Origin: DAOUMF01 sp034408935
GTDB lineage: Bacteria > Chloroflexota > Dehalococcoidia > SM23-28-2 > RBG-16-64-32
Reading direction: 5' to 3'
Assembly: GCA_034408935.1 (NCBI GenBank)
Contig: DAOUMV010000009.1
Location: forward strand, 1 to 60,652
DNA: 60,652 nucleotides
Every line of letters begins with the position of its first letter. The first letter of the stretch is position 1. A program made the position numbers and the translations under genes. The notes beneath the pieces are model-generated. The model made no database searches. It worked only from the letters and a program-made list of their open reading frames with translations, and was not told where the DNA came from. Below are positions 44,012 through 53,682 of this stretch, in pieces.

Positions 44012-45018
44012 GCCTTCAGGTGGTCCCAGCCGGCCCCGGGCACGCCCTGCGTGCCGGCAGGCAGACGTGCCTCCTTCCCCGATTCGTCCATCAGGCGGGG
44101 CCGCTGCTCCGGGTGCTCGTCCATTTCGCCGATGACCGTGAGGGGCAGGTGGGCAGAAGCGCGTAGGAGGCGCATCGTGTCGTGCGGCCCGATGAGTACG
44201 AGCTGGTAGTCCTCGCCGCCGGTGCAGGCCAAAGAGATGGCCTCGGCGGGGAAGGCACCGCGCAGCTCCTGGCTCAGGGGCAGCGCTTCGGCCCGCACGA
44301 CCGCTCCCAGGCCGCATAGATCGCAGACGTGGCCCAGGTCCTGGAGCAGACCATCGGACACGTCGATGGCGCAGGGCACGCCCAAGTGGGCGGCCTGCCG
44401 CCCGACCGCCAGGGGCGGCCTCGGTCGCAGGTGGGCGCGGACCAGCGGGTCGTCAGGCGGGGCCCCGTCCTTCAGGCGCCGCAGCCCGGCCGCGGAGTCC
44501 CCCAGGCTGCCGGTCACGGCGATAGCGTAGCCGGGGCGGGCAGCGTCGCGCCGCAGGAGCTGCGGCTGGCCGCTCTCGTCCAGCTCGGCGTGGCCCAGGA
44601 CGGCCAGGGTAATCACGGCCTGGGATGCCCGCACCACGTCGCCGCCCACAACGGCGACGCCGTACTCCTCGCTGCACTCCCGCAGCCCGACGTACAGGTC
44701 GTCGATGTCCTCGACGGGGGTCTCCGGTGGGAGGGCCAGGGTGACGAGGGCGAACTGGGGCGTGCCACCCATAGCGGCGATGTCGCTGACGTTGACGGCG
44801 AGGGCCTTCCACCCCAGGTCGCGCCAGGGGACGCCCTCAGGGGGAAAGTGAACGCCTTCCACCAGCGTGTCGGTGGTGGCCAGCGCCACGGAGTCGCCGA
44901 GGCGCCAGGCGGCCGCGTCGTCGCCGATGCCAACGATGAGCGACCGCGGGCGAGCGGCGCCCACGGCCTCCGCCAGTCGGTCGATCAGCCCGAATTCGCC
45001 GAGGTCGGAGACGTTCAC
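44008..45018 (-). CDS. thiL: Thiamine-monophosphate kinase
   Basis: 336 residues from GTG 45018: MNVSDLGEFGLIDRLAEAVG. Phosphate/Mg motifs: VGIGDDAAAW, ATTDTLVEGVHFPPEGVPWRDLGWKALAVNVSDIAAMGGTP, VVGGDVVRAS, and CAIDVSDGLLQDLGHVCD. It makes thiamine diphosphate from the monophosphate. The C-terminus carries an unusual loop (EARLPAGTQGVPGAGWD) built from a palindromic repeat. Its first 47 bases are duplicated at 45830-45876. Its start lies one base after the stop of the gene upstream. Confidence 0.93.
   Translation of the reverse strand: MNVSDLGEFGLIDRLAEAVGAARPRSLIVGIGDDAAAWRLGDSVALATTDTLVEGVHFPPEGVPWRDLGWKALAVNVSDIAAMGGTPQFALVTLALPPETPVEDIDDLYVGLRECSEEYGVAVVGGDVVRASQAVITLAVLGHAELDESGQPQLLRRDAARPGYAIAVTGSLGDSAAGLRRLKDGAPPDDPLVRAHLRPRPPLAVGRQAAHLGVPCAIDVSDGLLQDLGHVCDLCGLGAVVRAEALPLSQELRGAFPAEAISLACTGGEDYQLVLIGPHDTMRLLRASAHLPLTVIGEMDEHPEQRPRLMDESGKEARLPAGTQGVPGAGWDHLKA
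44972..45018. repeat. thiL 5' end, functional copy of a 47-bp duplication
   Basis: 47 bases matching 45830-45876 at 43 positions. All four differences fall at third codon positions and are synonymous in the thiL frame (CTC/CTG, GAA/GAG, CTG/CTC, CGA/CGG). Confidence 0.9.
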
Positions 45019-45019
45019 G

Positions 45020-45661
45020 TCAAGTCTTGCGTCTCACGTCAGAGATGAAGTCGGCAAACCTGCTCCAAAGCTGTTGGCCGACATACGCGAGCTCGTTCTC
45101 CATAGGCTCGTATTTGTTGATCCACTGCTCGAGATCTTGGATGGGCGCTACTGATTGGATCATGGGCGCCGCAGCAGGGGAATCGAGCCTGGGTTGCCCC
45201 ACTGTCCTCCACCGACGCAACACAATATCAATATCTAGGTTATCCAGCACTGGGCCAACAATGGCCCCGCAGTCTGGGCACCTCAATCGCCAGTTCGCGG
45301 GTCGAGGTTTACTCCCCGGAGCCGAGAGAAAGAAAGACCCTGCCAAAGCGACCTCTCCTTCGAAGACATTTGGCTGGCTCCCCAACCATTCGCACCCCGA
45401 GCACAGCAGAGGTATGCGCTGTAGCTCATCGAGAGCGCGTTTCGCCTCGGCAGATCGACCAAATCGTGCGAAGACGGCGCGTACGCCTCCGTGAGGTGGT
45501 ACCCAAACCAGCCCTTCGTCCGAGACCGCATGCTTAGCGAGCGCGTCCGTTTGCCCCAGAATGCCTCGGACTGTTGTAAGTACTCTCTGCAACACCCACC
45601 GCCCCGTGCCCTGCGTCCAAGGCGGGTAGAAGCCGTCCTCGCCGATGAATGGTCTAGGCAT
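45020..45661 (-). CDS. Hypothetical protein with CxxC and CPxC motifs, upstream of thiL
   Basis: 213 residues from ATG 45661, GAGG upstream. The middle has LLCSGCEWLG and, 50 residues on, LRCPDCGAIVG, a paired CxxC set that may bind zinc. No other family is recognised. The stop touches the thiL start, so translation of thiL is probably coupled. The gene lies in a lower-GC segment between two copies of the first 47 bases of thiL. Confidence 0.6.
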   Translation of the reverse strand: MPRPFIGEDGFYPPWTQGTGRWVLQRVLTTVRGILGQTDALAKHAVSDEGLVWVPPHGGVRAVFARFGRSAEAKRALDELQRIPLLCSGCEWLGSQPNVFEGEVALAGSFFLSAPGSKPRPANWRLRCPDCGAIVGPVLDNLDIDIVLRRWRTVGQPRLDSPAAAPMIQSVAPIQDLEQWINKYEPMENELAYVGQQLWSRFADFISDVRRKT

Positions 45662-45707
45662 GGAAGCCTCTCAGCGTTCGCGCTACACAACAACGGCGGT
45701 AGCTCGA

Positions 45708-45736
45708 ATTATACGCTTCGCCTAACAGCGCCTCAA
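45708..45736 (-). promoter_or_regulatory. Promoter of the inserted gene upstream of thiL
   Basis: TTGAGG (45736-45731), 17 bases, TATAAT (45713-45708) on the minus strand. It lies inside the interval between the two thiL 5' copies and can now also drive thiL. Confidence 0.65.
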
Positions 45737-45876
45737 TGGAATAGGTGACGGCAAAACGCAAGCTGGAACTGCCTTGAAGGCGTCACGGTGCGGAAGCGGG
45801 TAGAGCCGCGTTCTCTATTTCTTTGTGCCGCCAGCCGGTCGATGAGCCCGAACTCGCCCAGGTCGGAGACGTTCAC
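45733..45876 (-). pseudogene. Truncated thiL 5' fragment
   Basis: From GTG 45876 the frame reads VNVSDLGEFGLIDRLA, identical at protein level to the start of the intact thiL, then diverges into unrelated sequence (AQRNRERGSTRF) and stops at 45733. It still has its own upstream promoter elements (TTGACA 45938-45933 and TATAAT 45888-45883). It is a leftover of the original thiL locus. Confidence 0.8.
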
Positions 45877-45882
45877 GGAGCC

Positions 45883-45938
45883 ATTATACGGCGCGGGCGG
45901 GTCTCAGGAGTTGTGCGCCTGGGCCGGGCGGCTGTCAA
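45883..45938 (-). promoter_or_regulatory. Original thiL promoter region, now separated from the gene
   Basis: TTGACA (45938-45933), 17 bases, CACAAC (45915-45910). Further down, TATAAT (45888-45883) stands exactly six bases before GTG 45876, a leaderless arrangement also seen at 37468. Confidence 0.55.
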
Positions 45939-46435
45939 CCGGACTCGTTGGGGCCTGCCACATCCTCCTGAGATGTTGGCTCGACAGGTGCGCTGAGGGT
46001 CTCTGGTCGGCGGCGGAAGAACCCCGCCGCGCTGGCGCCGGCCAAGCCGATACCGCCGATCAGCGTCAGGTAGAGGCCCTCGCCAACACCGAACTCGACA
46101 AGGCTCTCGGATTCCTGCTCGACCTCTCCGGCCACGTTCTCGATGTCCGCAATATCGTAGATGGCGATAGCTATGATGAGCGCGCCAATGATAGCAAGGG
46201 CGAGGCATTGCGGTTTCTCTCTCCCGCGCCCGAACTGATACCAGGCCACCAGACCAAACGATGCCAGCGCCATTAGCAGGGTGAACACGCCATCGCCTCC
46301 GTCCTCCGTACCCGACCTGGTTACCTCGCCAACGAATGGTGCCGTGGCCTTTGCCCACGGCATCAACGCCCCAATGAACACGAGAAATGCGGCTGCGGCG
46401 ATTGTGATGGCGTAGATGCGCTTGTCACCAGGCAT
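45935..46435 (-). CDS. Hypothetical membrane protein with four helices
   Basis: 166 residues with helices at about 8-28 (ITIAAAAFLVFIGALMPWA), 50-66, 78-95 (LALAIIGALIIAIAIYDIA) and 120-140 (GLYLTLIGGIGLAGASAAGFF), ending in an Arg stretch and a Pro/Glu-rich tail. Asp/Glu-rich loops lie outside. No family is known to me, but the topology is clear. Its promoter is the repeat copy at 46471-46499. Confidence 0.7.
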   Translation of the reverse strand: MPGDKRIYAITIAAAAFLVFIGALMPWAKATAPFVGEVTRSGTEDGGDGVFTLLMALASFGLVAWYQFGRGREKPQCLALAIIGALIIAIAIYDIADIENVAGEVEQESESLVEFGVGEGLYLTLIGGIGLAGASAAGFFRRRPETLSAPVEPTSQEDVAGPNESG

Positions 46436-46470
46436 CGCTCTTCCCCTTGCTACTCGGCCTACTCGCCGCG

Positions 46471-46499
46471 ATTGTGCGCCTGGGCCGGGCGGGTGTCAA
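46471..46499 (-). promoter_or_regulatory. Promoter (repeat copy B) of the four-helix membrane protein
   Basis: TTGACA (46499-46494), 17 bases, CACAAT (46476-46471) on the minus strand. The spacer is almost identical to copy A at 45910-45938 and similar to copy C at 46906-46934. Confidence 0.65.
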
Positions 46500-46535
46500 A
46501 TACATCGCGCGGCCTGCACGCGGCCGGCGGGCCTA

Positions 46536-46850
46536 GTCCGTCATCTGGGTCCTGACGTCGTAGTGCTGTGAGCGTTCATCGAATCGGGACAGCAGACGCC
46601 TGGCCTTCGGAGGCACCACCGCTTTCTCGTAGTCTTCCCCTGCGAAGGTCCGAACAGCCTCTAGCGAATCGAACCACATGATCGTGACGAACTCGACCTC
46701 ATCACCTGGACTCCTGCGCAAGAGCTGAATCCCACGGTAACCGGCAATTCGTCGGTCTCGTATCCCGGTCAGAATCTCGCTCTTGAGCAACGCTTCGTAG
46801 GCTTCGGCGTCCCCTGGAGCTGTCCAGCCGTGCCAGATTCGACAGATCAT
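46536..46850 (-). CDS. Antibiotic biosynthesis monooxygenase (ABM)-like protein
   Basis: 105 residues from ATG 46850 (MICRIWHGWTAPGDAEAYEALL). It has a dimeric alpha+beta barrel pattern: GIRDRRIAGYRGIQLLRRSPGDEVEFVTIMWFDSLEAVRTFAGEDYEKAVVPPKARRLLSRFDERSQHYDV. Such proteins act as heme- or quinone-modifying enzymes or binders; the substrate is not known. The long frame upstream runs over the promoter at 46906-46934 and is not coding. Confidence 0.8.
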
Positions 46851-46905
46851 GGTCAAGCCATCCTCGCGAAATAAGGCTTCGTCGCTGCGAATCGTCCTTG
46901 CGGGC

Positions 46906-46934
46906 ATTGTGCGATTGGGCTCGGCGGCTGTCAA
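46906..46934 (-). promoter_or_regulatory. Promoter (repeat copy C) of the ABM-like gene
   Basis: TTGACA (46934-46929), 17 bases, CACAAT (46911-46906). It is the third member of the promoter repeat family. Upstream to 47254, on either strand, no further gene is seen. Confidence 0.6.
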
Positions 46935-47254
46935 TGGGGTATGACCCCCCCTTGACTTTGCCCCATAATTGACGATAATTGATTTCATAGCACAGGGGTG
47001 CGGCGCTCCCATGAACTTGGGCCTTCGTGGGCTCCTGGGTGACCAGCTTACCCGTGCGGCAAGGGTGGGTTCCGAGGTCGCCGTCCACTTGGGAGCCGAG
47101 CTGCACCAGCATCGATGAGGGGTGACGGGCGGCGAGCCCGCGGGTGGCCCAAAGGGAGGGGTGCTAAGAGGCTTCTGGCCCCGTCCCGGGTTCGCCGGCC
47201 CGTCCGCTCCTCGCCCTGGACGTGCCCTGCCAGGCCGCATACGATGGGCGGGAG
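46935..47254. other. Intergenic region between the ABM-like gene and the metallophosphoesterase gene
   Basis: About 320 bases without convincing gene or RNA. ORFs here on the minus strand are Pro/Arg-rich continuations of a random frame. No clear promoter for the plus-strand gene at 47255 was found. Confidence 0.5.
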
Positions 47255-48028
47255 ATGCGCATCGCCATCATCTCGGACGTGCACGCCAACCTCGCTGCCC
47301 TGGAGGCGGTGTTGCGACACGCTGAGGCCCAGAGCGCTACCGATGGCTTCTGGTCAGTGGGCGACGTCGTTGACTACGGCCCACAGCCGCGAGAGTGCAT
47401 CTCTAGGATGCGCGAACTCGGCGCCGTAGCGGTGGCTGGCAACCACGACCGCGCGGCCACGGGGATGATAGGCACCGAGGAGTTCAACCCCGACGCGGCG
47501 GTGACCACCCTCTGGACACAGGGCCGCCTCTCCTCTAGCGATGCCGTCTTCCTGGATGCCCTCCCGGAGGTGGCATACGCGACTCCTGGCCTCCAACCCG
47601 CACCATCGGAGGCGGAGTTCACGCTGGTCCACGGCACCCTGCGCGAGCCCATCTGGGAGTACCTCCGCTCCTACGAGGCGGCCCTAGCCCATTTCGAGCG
47701 GCAGGAGACACCCTTCTCCCTGATCGGCCACACTCACGTCCCTATGCTGGTCGTGCAGGGCCAGGAGTTTCCCCACCGGTGCGAGATTTACTACCTCGAG
47801 GACGGCGCTCGCCTGCGCCTGAATCGAGATCGCAAGCTTGTCATCAACCCCGGCGGCGTCGGCCAGCCCCGCGATGGCGACCCCCGCGCCAGCTACGCCG
47901 TCTACGACACCGACTCGGAGACGATCACGCTGCACCGCCTGGAGTACGACATAACGGCCACGCAGAAGCTAATGGAGGACGCTGGCCTCCCCCGCTGGCT
48001 AATCCAGCGGCTGGCCGTAGGACGCTAG
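47255..48028 (+). CDS. Metallophosphoesterase (YfcE/serine-phosphatase-like)
   Basis: 257 residues from ATG 47255 (MRIAIISDVHANLAALEAVL) with GGGAG just upstream; an earlier GTG at 47222 is less likely. The dimetal set is present: SDVHAN, WSVGDVVDYGPQP, VAGNHDRA, LVHGTL and LIGHTHVPM. It hydrolyses phosphodiesters or phosphomonoesters of unknown substrate. It overlaps the end of the convergent HExxH protein by 4 bases. Confidence 0.92.
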   Translation: MRIAIISDVHANLAALEAVLRHAEAQSATDGFWSVGDVVDYGPQPRECISRMRELGAVAVAGNHDRAATGMIGTEEFNPDAAVTTLWTQGRLSSSDAVFLDALPEVAYATPGLQPAPSEAEFTLVHGTLREPIWEYLRSYEAALAHFERQETPFSLIGHTHVPMLVVQGQEFPHRCEIYYLEDGARLRLNRDRKLVINPGGVGQPRDGDPRASYAVYDTDSETITLHRLEYDITATQKLMEDAGLPRWLIQRLAVGR

Positions 48029-49206
48029 CCGATGTTGGCCTGGAACCAGGCCCAGTACTCCGGCCAGTCCGGCAGGGGCATCCAGGACGGCCTCGTGTAG
48101 TAGATGGAGCCCGTCTGGGCGAACGCCTCGATGGGATTGCTGGGGGCGAGGGTGTCGGTTGCGCCGCTGCTCGTGGTGTACGTCAGCGGACGCCCCTCGT
48201 ACACGTATAGCGAATCGAGCGCGGACCACGGCTGGTTGATAGCCTGGCGCACTTGCTCGTCGCTGCCGCTCTGCCGCCACCCCGTCGCCTCCATGAAGGA
48301 GCGCATCTCCGGCTGGAGCATCGCCAGCGCGTACTCGTCCGCGCTCACGTTGCGGAACTGGTAAGCGTGCAGTATCTCGTGCCCGACGGAGATGCTGGTG
48401 GCACCCACACTGATCACTACCTGGTTGCTGGCGTGAGAGCCATCCGGGCCCTGGTCGGAGTTGGTGTAGTAGGTCATCGGTTGGCCGCCGTAGGGCTGCC
48501 AGCCGTCCAGGGTCTGGCCCTGGTCGTTGGAGACGAAGGTGACGGGGCCGTGGACGTGAGCGACGACGGCGGAGATGACCGTGTCCGGAAGGCGGTCGAC
48601 AGCGCTGATCACGGCCTGGACGTTGGCCACCTGGGACGTCTCACTGGGGCCCCAGTCCTGGCCCTCGAGGACGATGCGCACCCCGTAGGCATCGCCCGCC
48701 GCTGCGGCCAGATCGGCGGCTTCGGGCGCGGACGGCGGTGCGGGAGCGGGCGGCACCGGCGAGGGCCCGGCCGACCAGGAGCTGGCGGCGGTCCTCGGCG
48801 CCTGGACACCGGAAGAAGTGGGCTCTGGAGCAGCCACGGCCGCATCGACCTGAATCTCTGGCGAGGCCTCGACGATCGGCTCATCCTCTTGCGGAGTCAC
48901 TATGGCGTACTCCGACTGCGGTGTGACCGAAGGTGAGATGGCCGTGGGCTCGACTGTGGGCTCAACGGTGGGTTCAAGGGAAGGAGGCGTCTTATCCGGT
49001 AGAGCTGCCGGATCCTCGCGATCGCTGCCGGAAGGGGAGTGGGCGGCGATGGCGCCCACCGCAGCCAGGAACAGGGCGAACAGGATAACGGCACCCGTAC
49101 CGATGAGGAAACTGCGCGACCGGGGGCGCCTGCGACGGCGGGCTCCACCGTTGTCGCTGAATTTGGTGAGCTCTTCGTGCCAACTGGGGTGCGGGCCCCT
49201 GGCCAT
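48025..49206 (-). CDS. Membrane-anchored HExxH putative metallopeptidase
   Basis: 393 residues. A basic N-terminus is followed by one helix (about 33-55, FLIGTGAVILFALFLAAVGAIAAH), a long Pro/Glu/Thr/Ser linker (about 60-170) and a C-terminal domain. That domain has VGHEILHAYQFRN (HExxH) and, about 75 residues later, NPIEAFAQTGSIYYTRP, where a Glu can be the third ligand as in lethal-factor-like (gluzincin) peptidases. Extracellular position is predicted. The substrate is unknown. Confidence 0.7.
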   Translation of the reverse strand: MARGPHPSWHEELTKFSDNGGARRRRRPRSRSFLIGTGAVILFALFLAAVGAIAAHSPSGSDREDPAALPDKTPPSLEPTVEPTVEPTAISPSVTPQSEYAIVTPQEDEPIVEASPEIQVDAAVAAPEPTSSGVQAPRTAASSWSAGPSPVPPAPAPPSAPEAADLAAAAGDAYGVRIVLEGQDWGPSETSQVANVQAVISAVDRLPDTVISAVVAHVHGPVTFVSNDQGQTLDGWQPYGGQPMTYYTNSDQGPDGSHASNQVVISVGATSISVGHEILHAYQFRNVSADEYALAMLQPEMRSFMEATGWRQSGSDEQVRQAINQPWSALDSLYVYEGRPLTYTTSSGATDTLAPSNPIEAFAQTGSIYYTRPSWMPLPDWPEYWAWFQANIG

Positions 49207-49477
49207 ATAACTGTTCTCCCTCTTGGGCTCGTCCCGGGCTCCGGCGCTGTCGCATCTGCCGCTCTCGGTTCCACTGCCGGCGCTGTTTCGCTGCGTGAGT
49301 CGGCGGGCTTCGGGAGAGCCGTATTACTCTTGGGGTGTGGATGGAGGTCGTGACCTCCGCTTCCACCGTAGGACAACCGAATCTAAACGTCAGTTAACGG
49401 ACGGTTAAGGTTTACCGACATTCAGAAAGCAGTGACGCCCAATTGCTGCCTGGTTCTCCTCAGCCACCCGTTCCCGA

Positions 49478-49483
49478 TATAAT
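49478..49483 (+). promoter_or_regulatory. -10 box just before the hydroxyacid dehydrogenase gene
   Basis: TATAAT at 49478-49483, 12 bases before GTG 49496. The interval 49207-49477 shows no gene; the -35 region is weak. Confidence 0.5.
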
Positions 49484-49495
49484 TCGGGGAGTCCC

Positions 49496-50560
49496 GTGAA
49501 CGAAGTGCGCGTCGTCCTCGCCCTGGGCCTCCCGGAGCACCTGATCGCTGCCGTCCGCCAGGTCAGCCCATGTCTGCGGGTCGTCTCCCTCTCCTGGGCG
49601 CAGCGACGGCTGTACCGCGGCGGGCGCCGCGTGTGGTGGGTCTACGCCGAAGAGCACCCGCCAGAGGACGAGACGGAGGAGGAGGCCAGGGCGAACCTGG
49701 CCGCCATCCTCGCCGAAGCGGAGGTGTTGTTTACCTCAACCGTCATCCCGCCGGACATGGCCACCCGCGCGCCCAAACTACGATGGGTGCAGATCACCGC
49801 CGCCGGCGTGGAGGACCTGCTGGACAGCGAGCTGGTCCGGAGCTGCATCACGCTCACCAGCGCCAGCGGCATCCACGCGGTACCGATCGGCGAGTACGTG
49901 ATGGGCGTGATGCTCGCCTTCGCCAAGGGCCTGCCGGCGGCCATGCGGGCCCAGGCCGAGCGCACCTGGCGGCCCTACCTCGCCGAGGAGCTGCACGGAA
50001 AGACGGTGGGCATCCTGGGGCTGGGTGCCATCGGTGGCTACGTGGCCAAGCTGGCCAAGGCCGACGGTATGCGCGTCGTGGCCATCCGCCGCTCCGTCCG
50101 GCGGCGGACAGCAGGCCGGGAGGCAGGGATCGAGGACGTGGACGAACTGCTGACTCCGGCCGACCTCCCAGACCTGCTATCGCAAGCCGATTATCTGGTG
50201 ATCGCCGTGCCCCTGACGCCGGAGTCTCGCGGCCTCATCGGGGAGCGTGAGCTGCGGTCGATGAGGCCCACGTCGCGCCTCATCAATATCTCTCGCGGCG
50301 CCGTCATCGACGAGGCGGCGCTGGTACGCGCTCTCAGGGAGGGATGGATCGGAGGGGCCGCCCTGGACGTGTTCGAGCAGGAGCCCTTGCCCCCGAACAG
50401 CGAGCTGTGGGGGATGGACAACGTCATCCTGACGCCCCACATCAGCGGCGGCACGCCGGTGTACATGGAGCGGGCGGTGGCCCTGTTCTGCGACAATCTG
50501 CGCCGCTACCTGGCCGGGGAGCCCCTGCGCAACGCGGTGGATCTCAAGCGGGGGTACTAG
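49496..50560 (+). CDS. D-2-hydroxyacid dehydrogenase
   Basis: 354 residues from GTG 49496. The NAD site is GILGLGAIGGYVAKLAKADGMRVVAIRRS. Catalytic Arg lies in INISRGAVID, Glu in FEQEPLP and His in LTPHISGG. The family reduces 2-keto acids (glyoxylate, hydroxypyruvate and others); specificity cannot be read. The N-terminal catalytic lobe is longer than usual with an Arg/Trp-rich insertion (QRRLYRGGRRVWWVYAEEHPP). It is a single gene convergent with lon. Confidence 0.92.
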   Translation: MNEVRVVLALGLPEHLIAAVRQVSPCLRVVSLSWAQRRLYRGGRRVWWVYAEEHPPEDETEEEARANLAAILAEAEVLFTSTVIPPDMATRAPKLRWVQITAAGVEDLLDSELVRSCITLTSASGIHAVPIGEYVMGVMLAFAKGLPAAMRAQAERTWRPYLAEELHGKTVGILGLGAIGGYVAKLAKADGMRVVAIRRSVRRRTAGREAGIEDVDELLTPADLPDLLSQADYLVIAVPLTPESRGLIGERELRSMRPTSRLINISRGAVIDEAALVRALREGWIGGAALDVFEQEPLPPNSELWGMDNVILTPHISGGTPVYMERAVALFCDNLRRYLAGEPLRNAVDLKRGY

Positions 50561-50619
50561 GGGAGAGAGTGTGTCGATCGTGGGTCTGGCGGCCTGAAGC
50601 CCGCCGCTAATTCAGTCGC

Positions 50620-53049
<2,430 letters not shown>

Positions 53050-53093
53050 GACCCCGCCTTCGTATTCAAGCTGTACAGGCAGGCCCGACGGGC

Positions 53094-53537
53094 CTAGTGG
53101 ACGATGATCCTGACTGGGCGAGCCGTACGGCGGCGAACCTTCGGCAGGACGATCTCCAGCATCCCCCGTGAGTACTCCACCCGCGCTCCATCGGGGTTTA
53201 CCTCGGCAGGCAGCATCAACTCGCGGCGGAACGGGCCGTGGCAGATCTCCATCTGCGAGTAGATACGCCCGGGCCGGCCCGCGCTAGGCTTCCGTTGTCC
53301 GCTGACGACCAGCTTCCTCCCATGCACGGTGATCTCCACCTCCCCCTCCGAGATGCCGGCCATCTCCGCCACCACGACCACTTCCTGCTCTGTCTCGTAT
53401 ACATCAACCGCTGGCTCCATGACCGGGGGGCAGAATCGGGGAGATCCCGGGGGACCCAGAACCTGCCGCCAGGCGTGCTCCATACGCTCGCGGATACGGT
53501 CGAAGTCGCCGAAGATGTCCGCTGTTCGCTCCTTCAT
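53094..53537 (-). CDS. Hsp20/alpha-crystallin small heat shock protein
   Basis: 147 residues. The alpha-crystallin domain covers about 45-140 (PAVDVYETEQEVVVVAEMAGISEGEVEITVHGRKLVVSGQRK, RRELMLPAEVNPDGARVEYSRGMLEIVLPK). It prevents aggregation of unfolding proteins. GGGAGG lies 9 bases before the ATG. No CIRCE element is present, so control differs from that of the dnaK operon. It is followed by lon on the same strand. Confidence 0.93.
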   Translation of the reverse strand: MKERTADIFGDFDRIRERMEHAWRQVLGPPGSPRFCPPVMEPAVDVYETEQEVVVVAEMAGISEGEVEITVHGRKLVVSGQRKPSAGRPGRIYSQMEICHGPFRRELMLPAEVNPDGARVEYSRGMLEIVLPKVRRRTARPVRIIVH

Positions 53538-53682
53538 AGCCGCGACCTCCCAATCATGACTCCATCACCGAACAACGTTAGCAGCAAGGACGATGCGCCG
53601 TCCACCACAGGCCGCCCGGCCGAGCGCCCTACCGGGAGCTCCATCCCCATCTCCTTTGGTCCGACCAGGATAGCCGACACGC

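Noticed and set aside
43547..44317. A 256-residue version of TsaE with a long N-terminal extension
   Set aside because: The extension lies inside thiL and is Arg/Pro-rich noise; family proteins start near the GTG at 44011, which overlaps the thiL stop.
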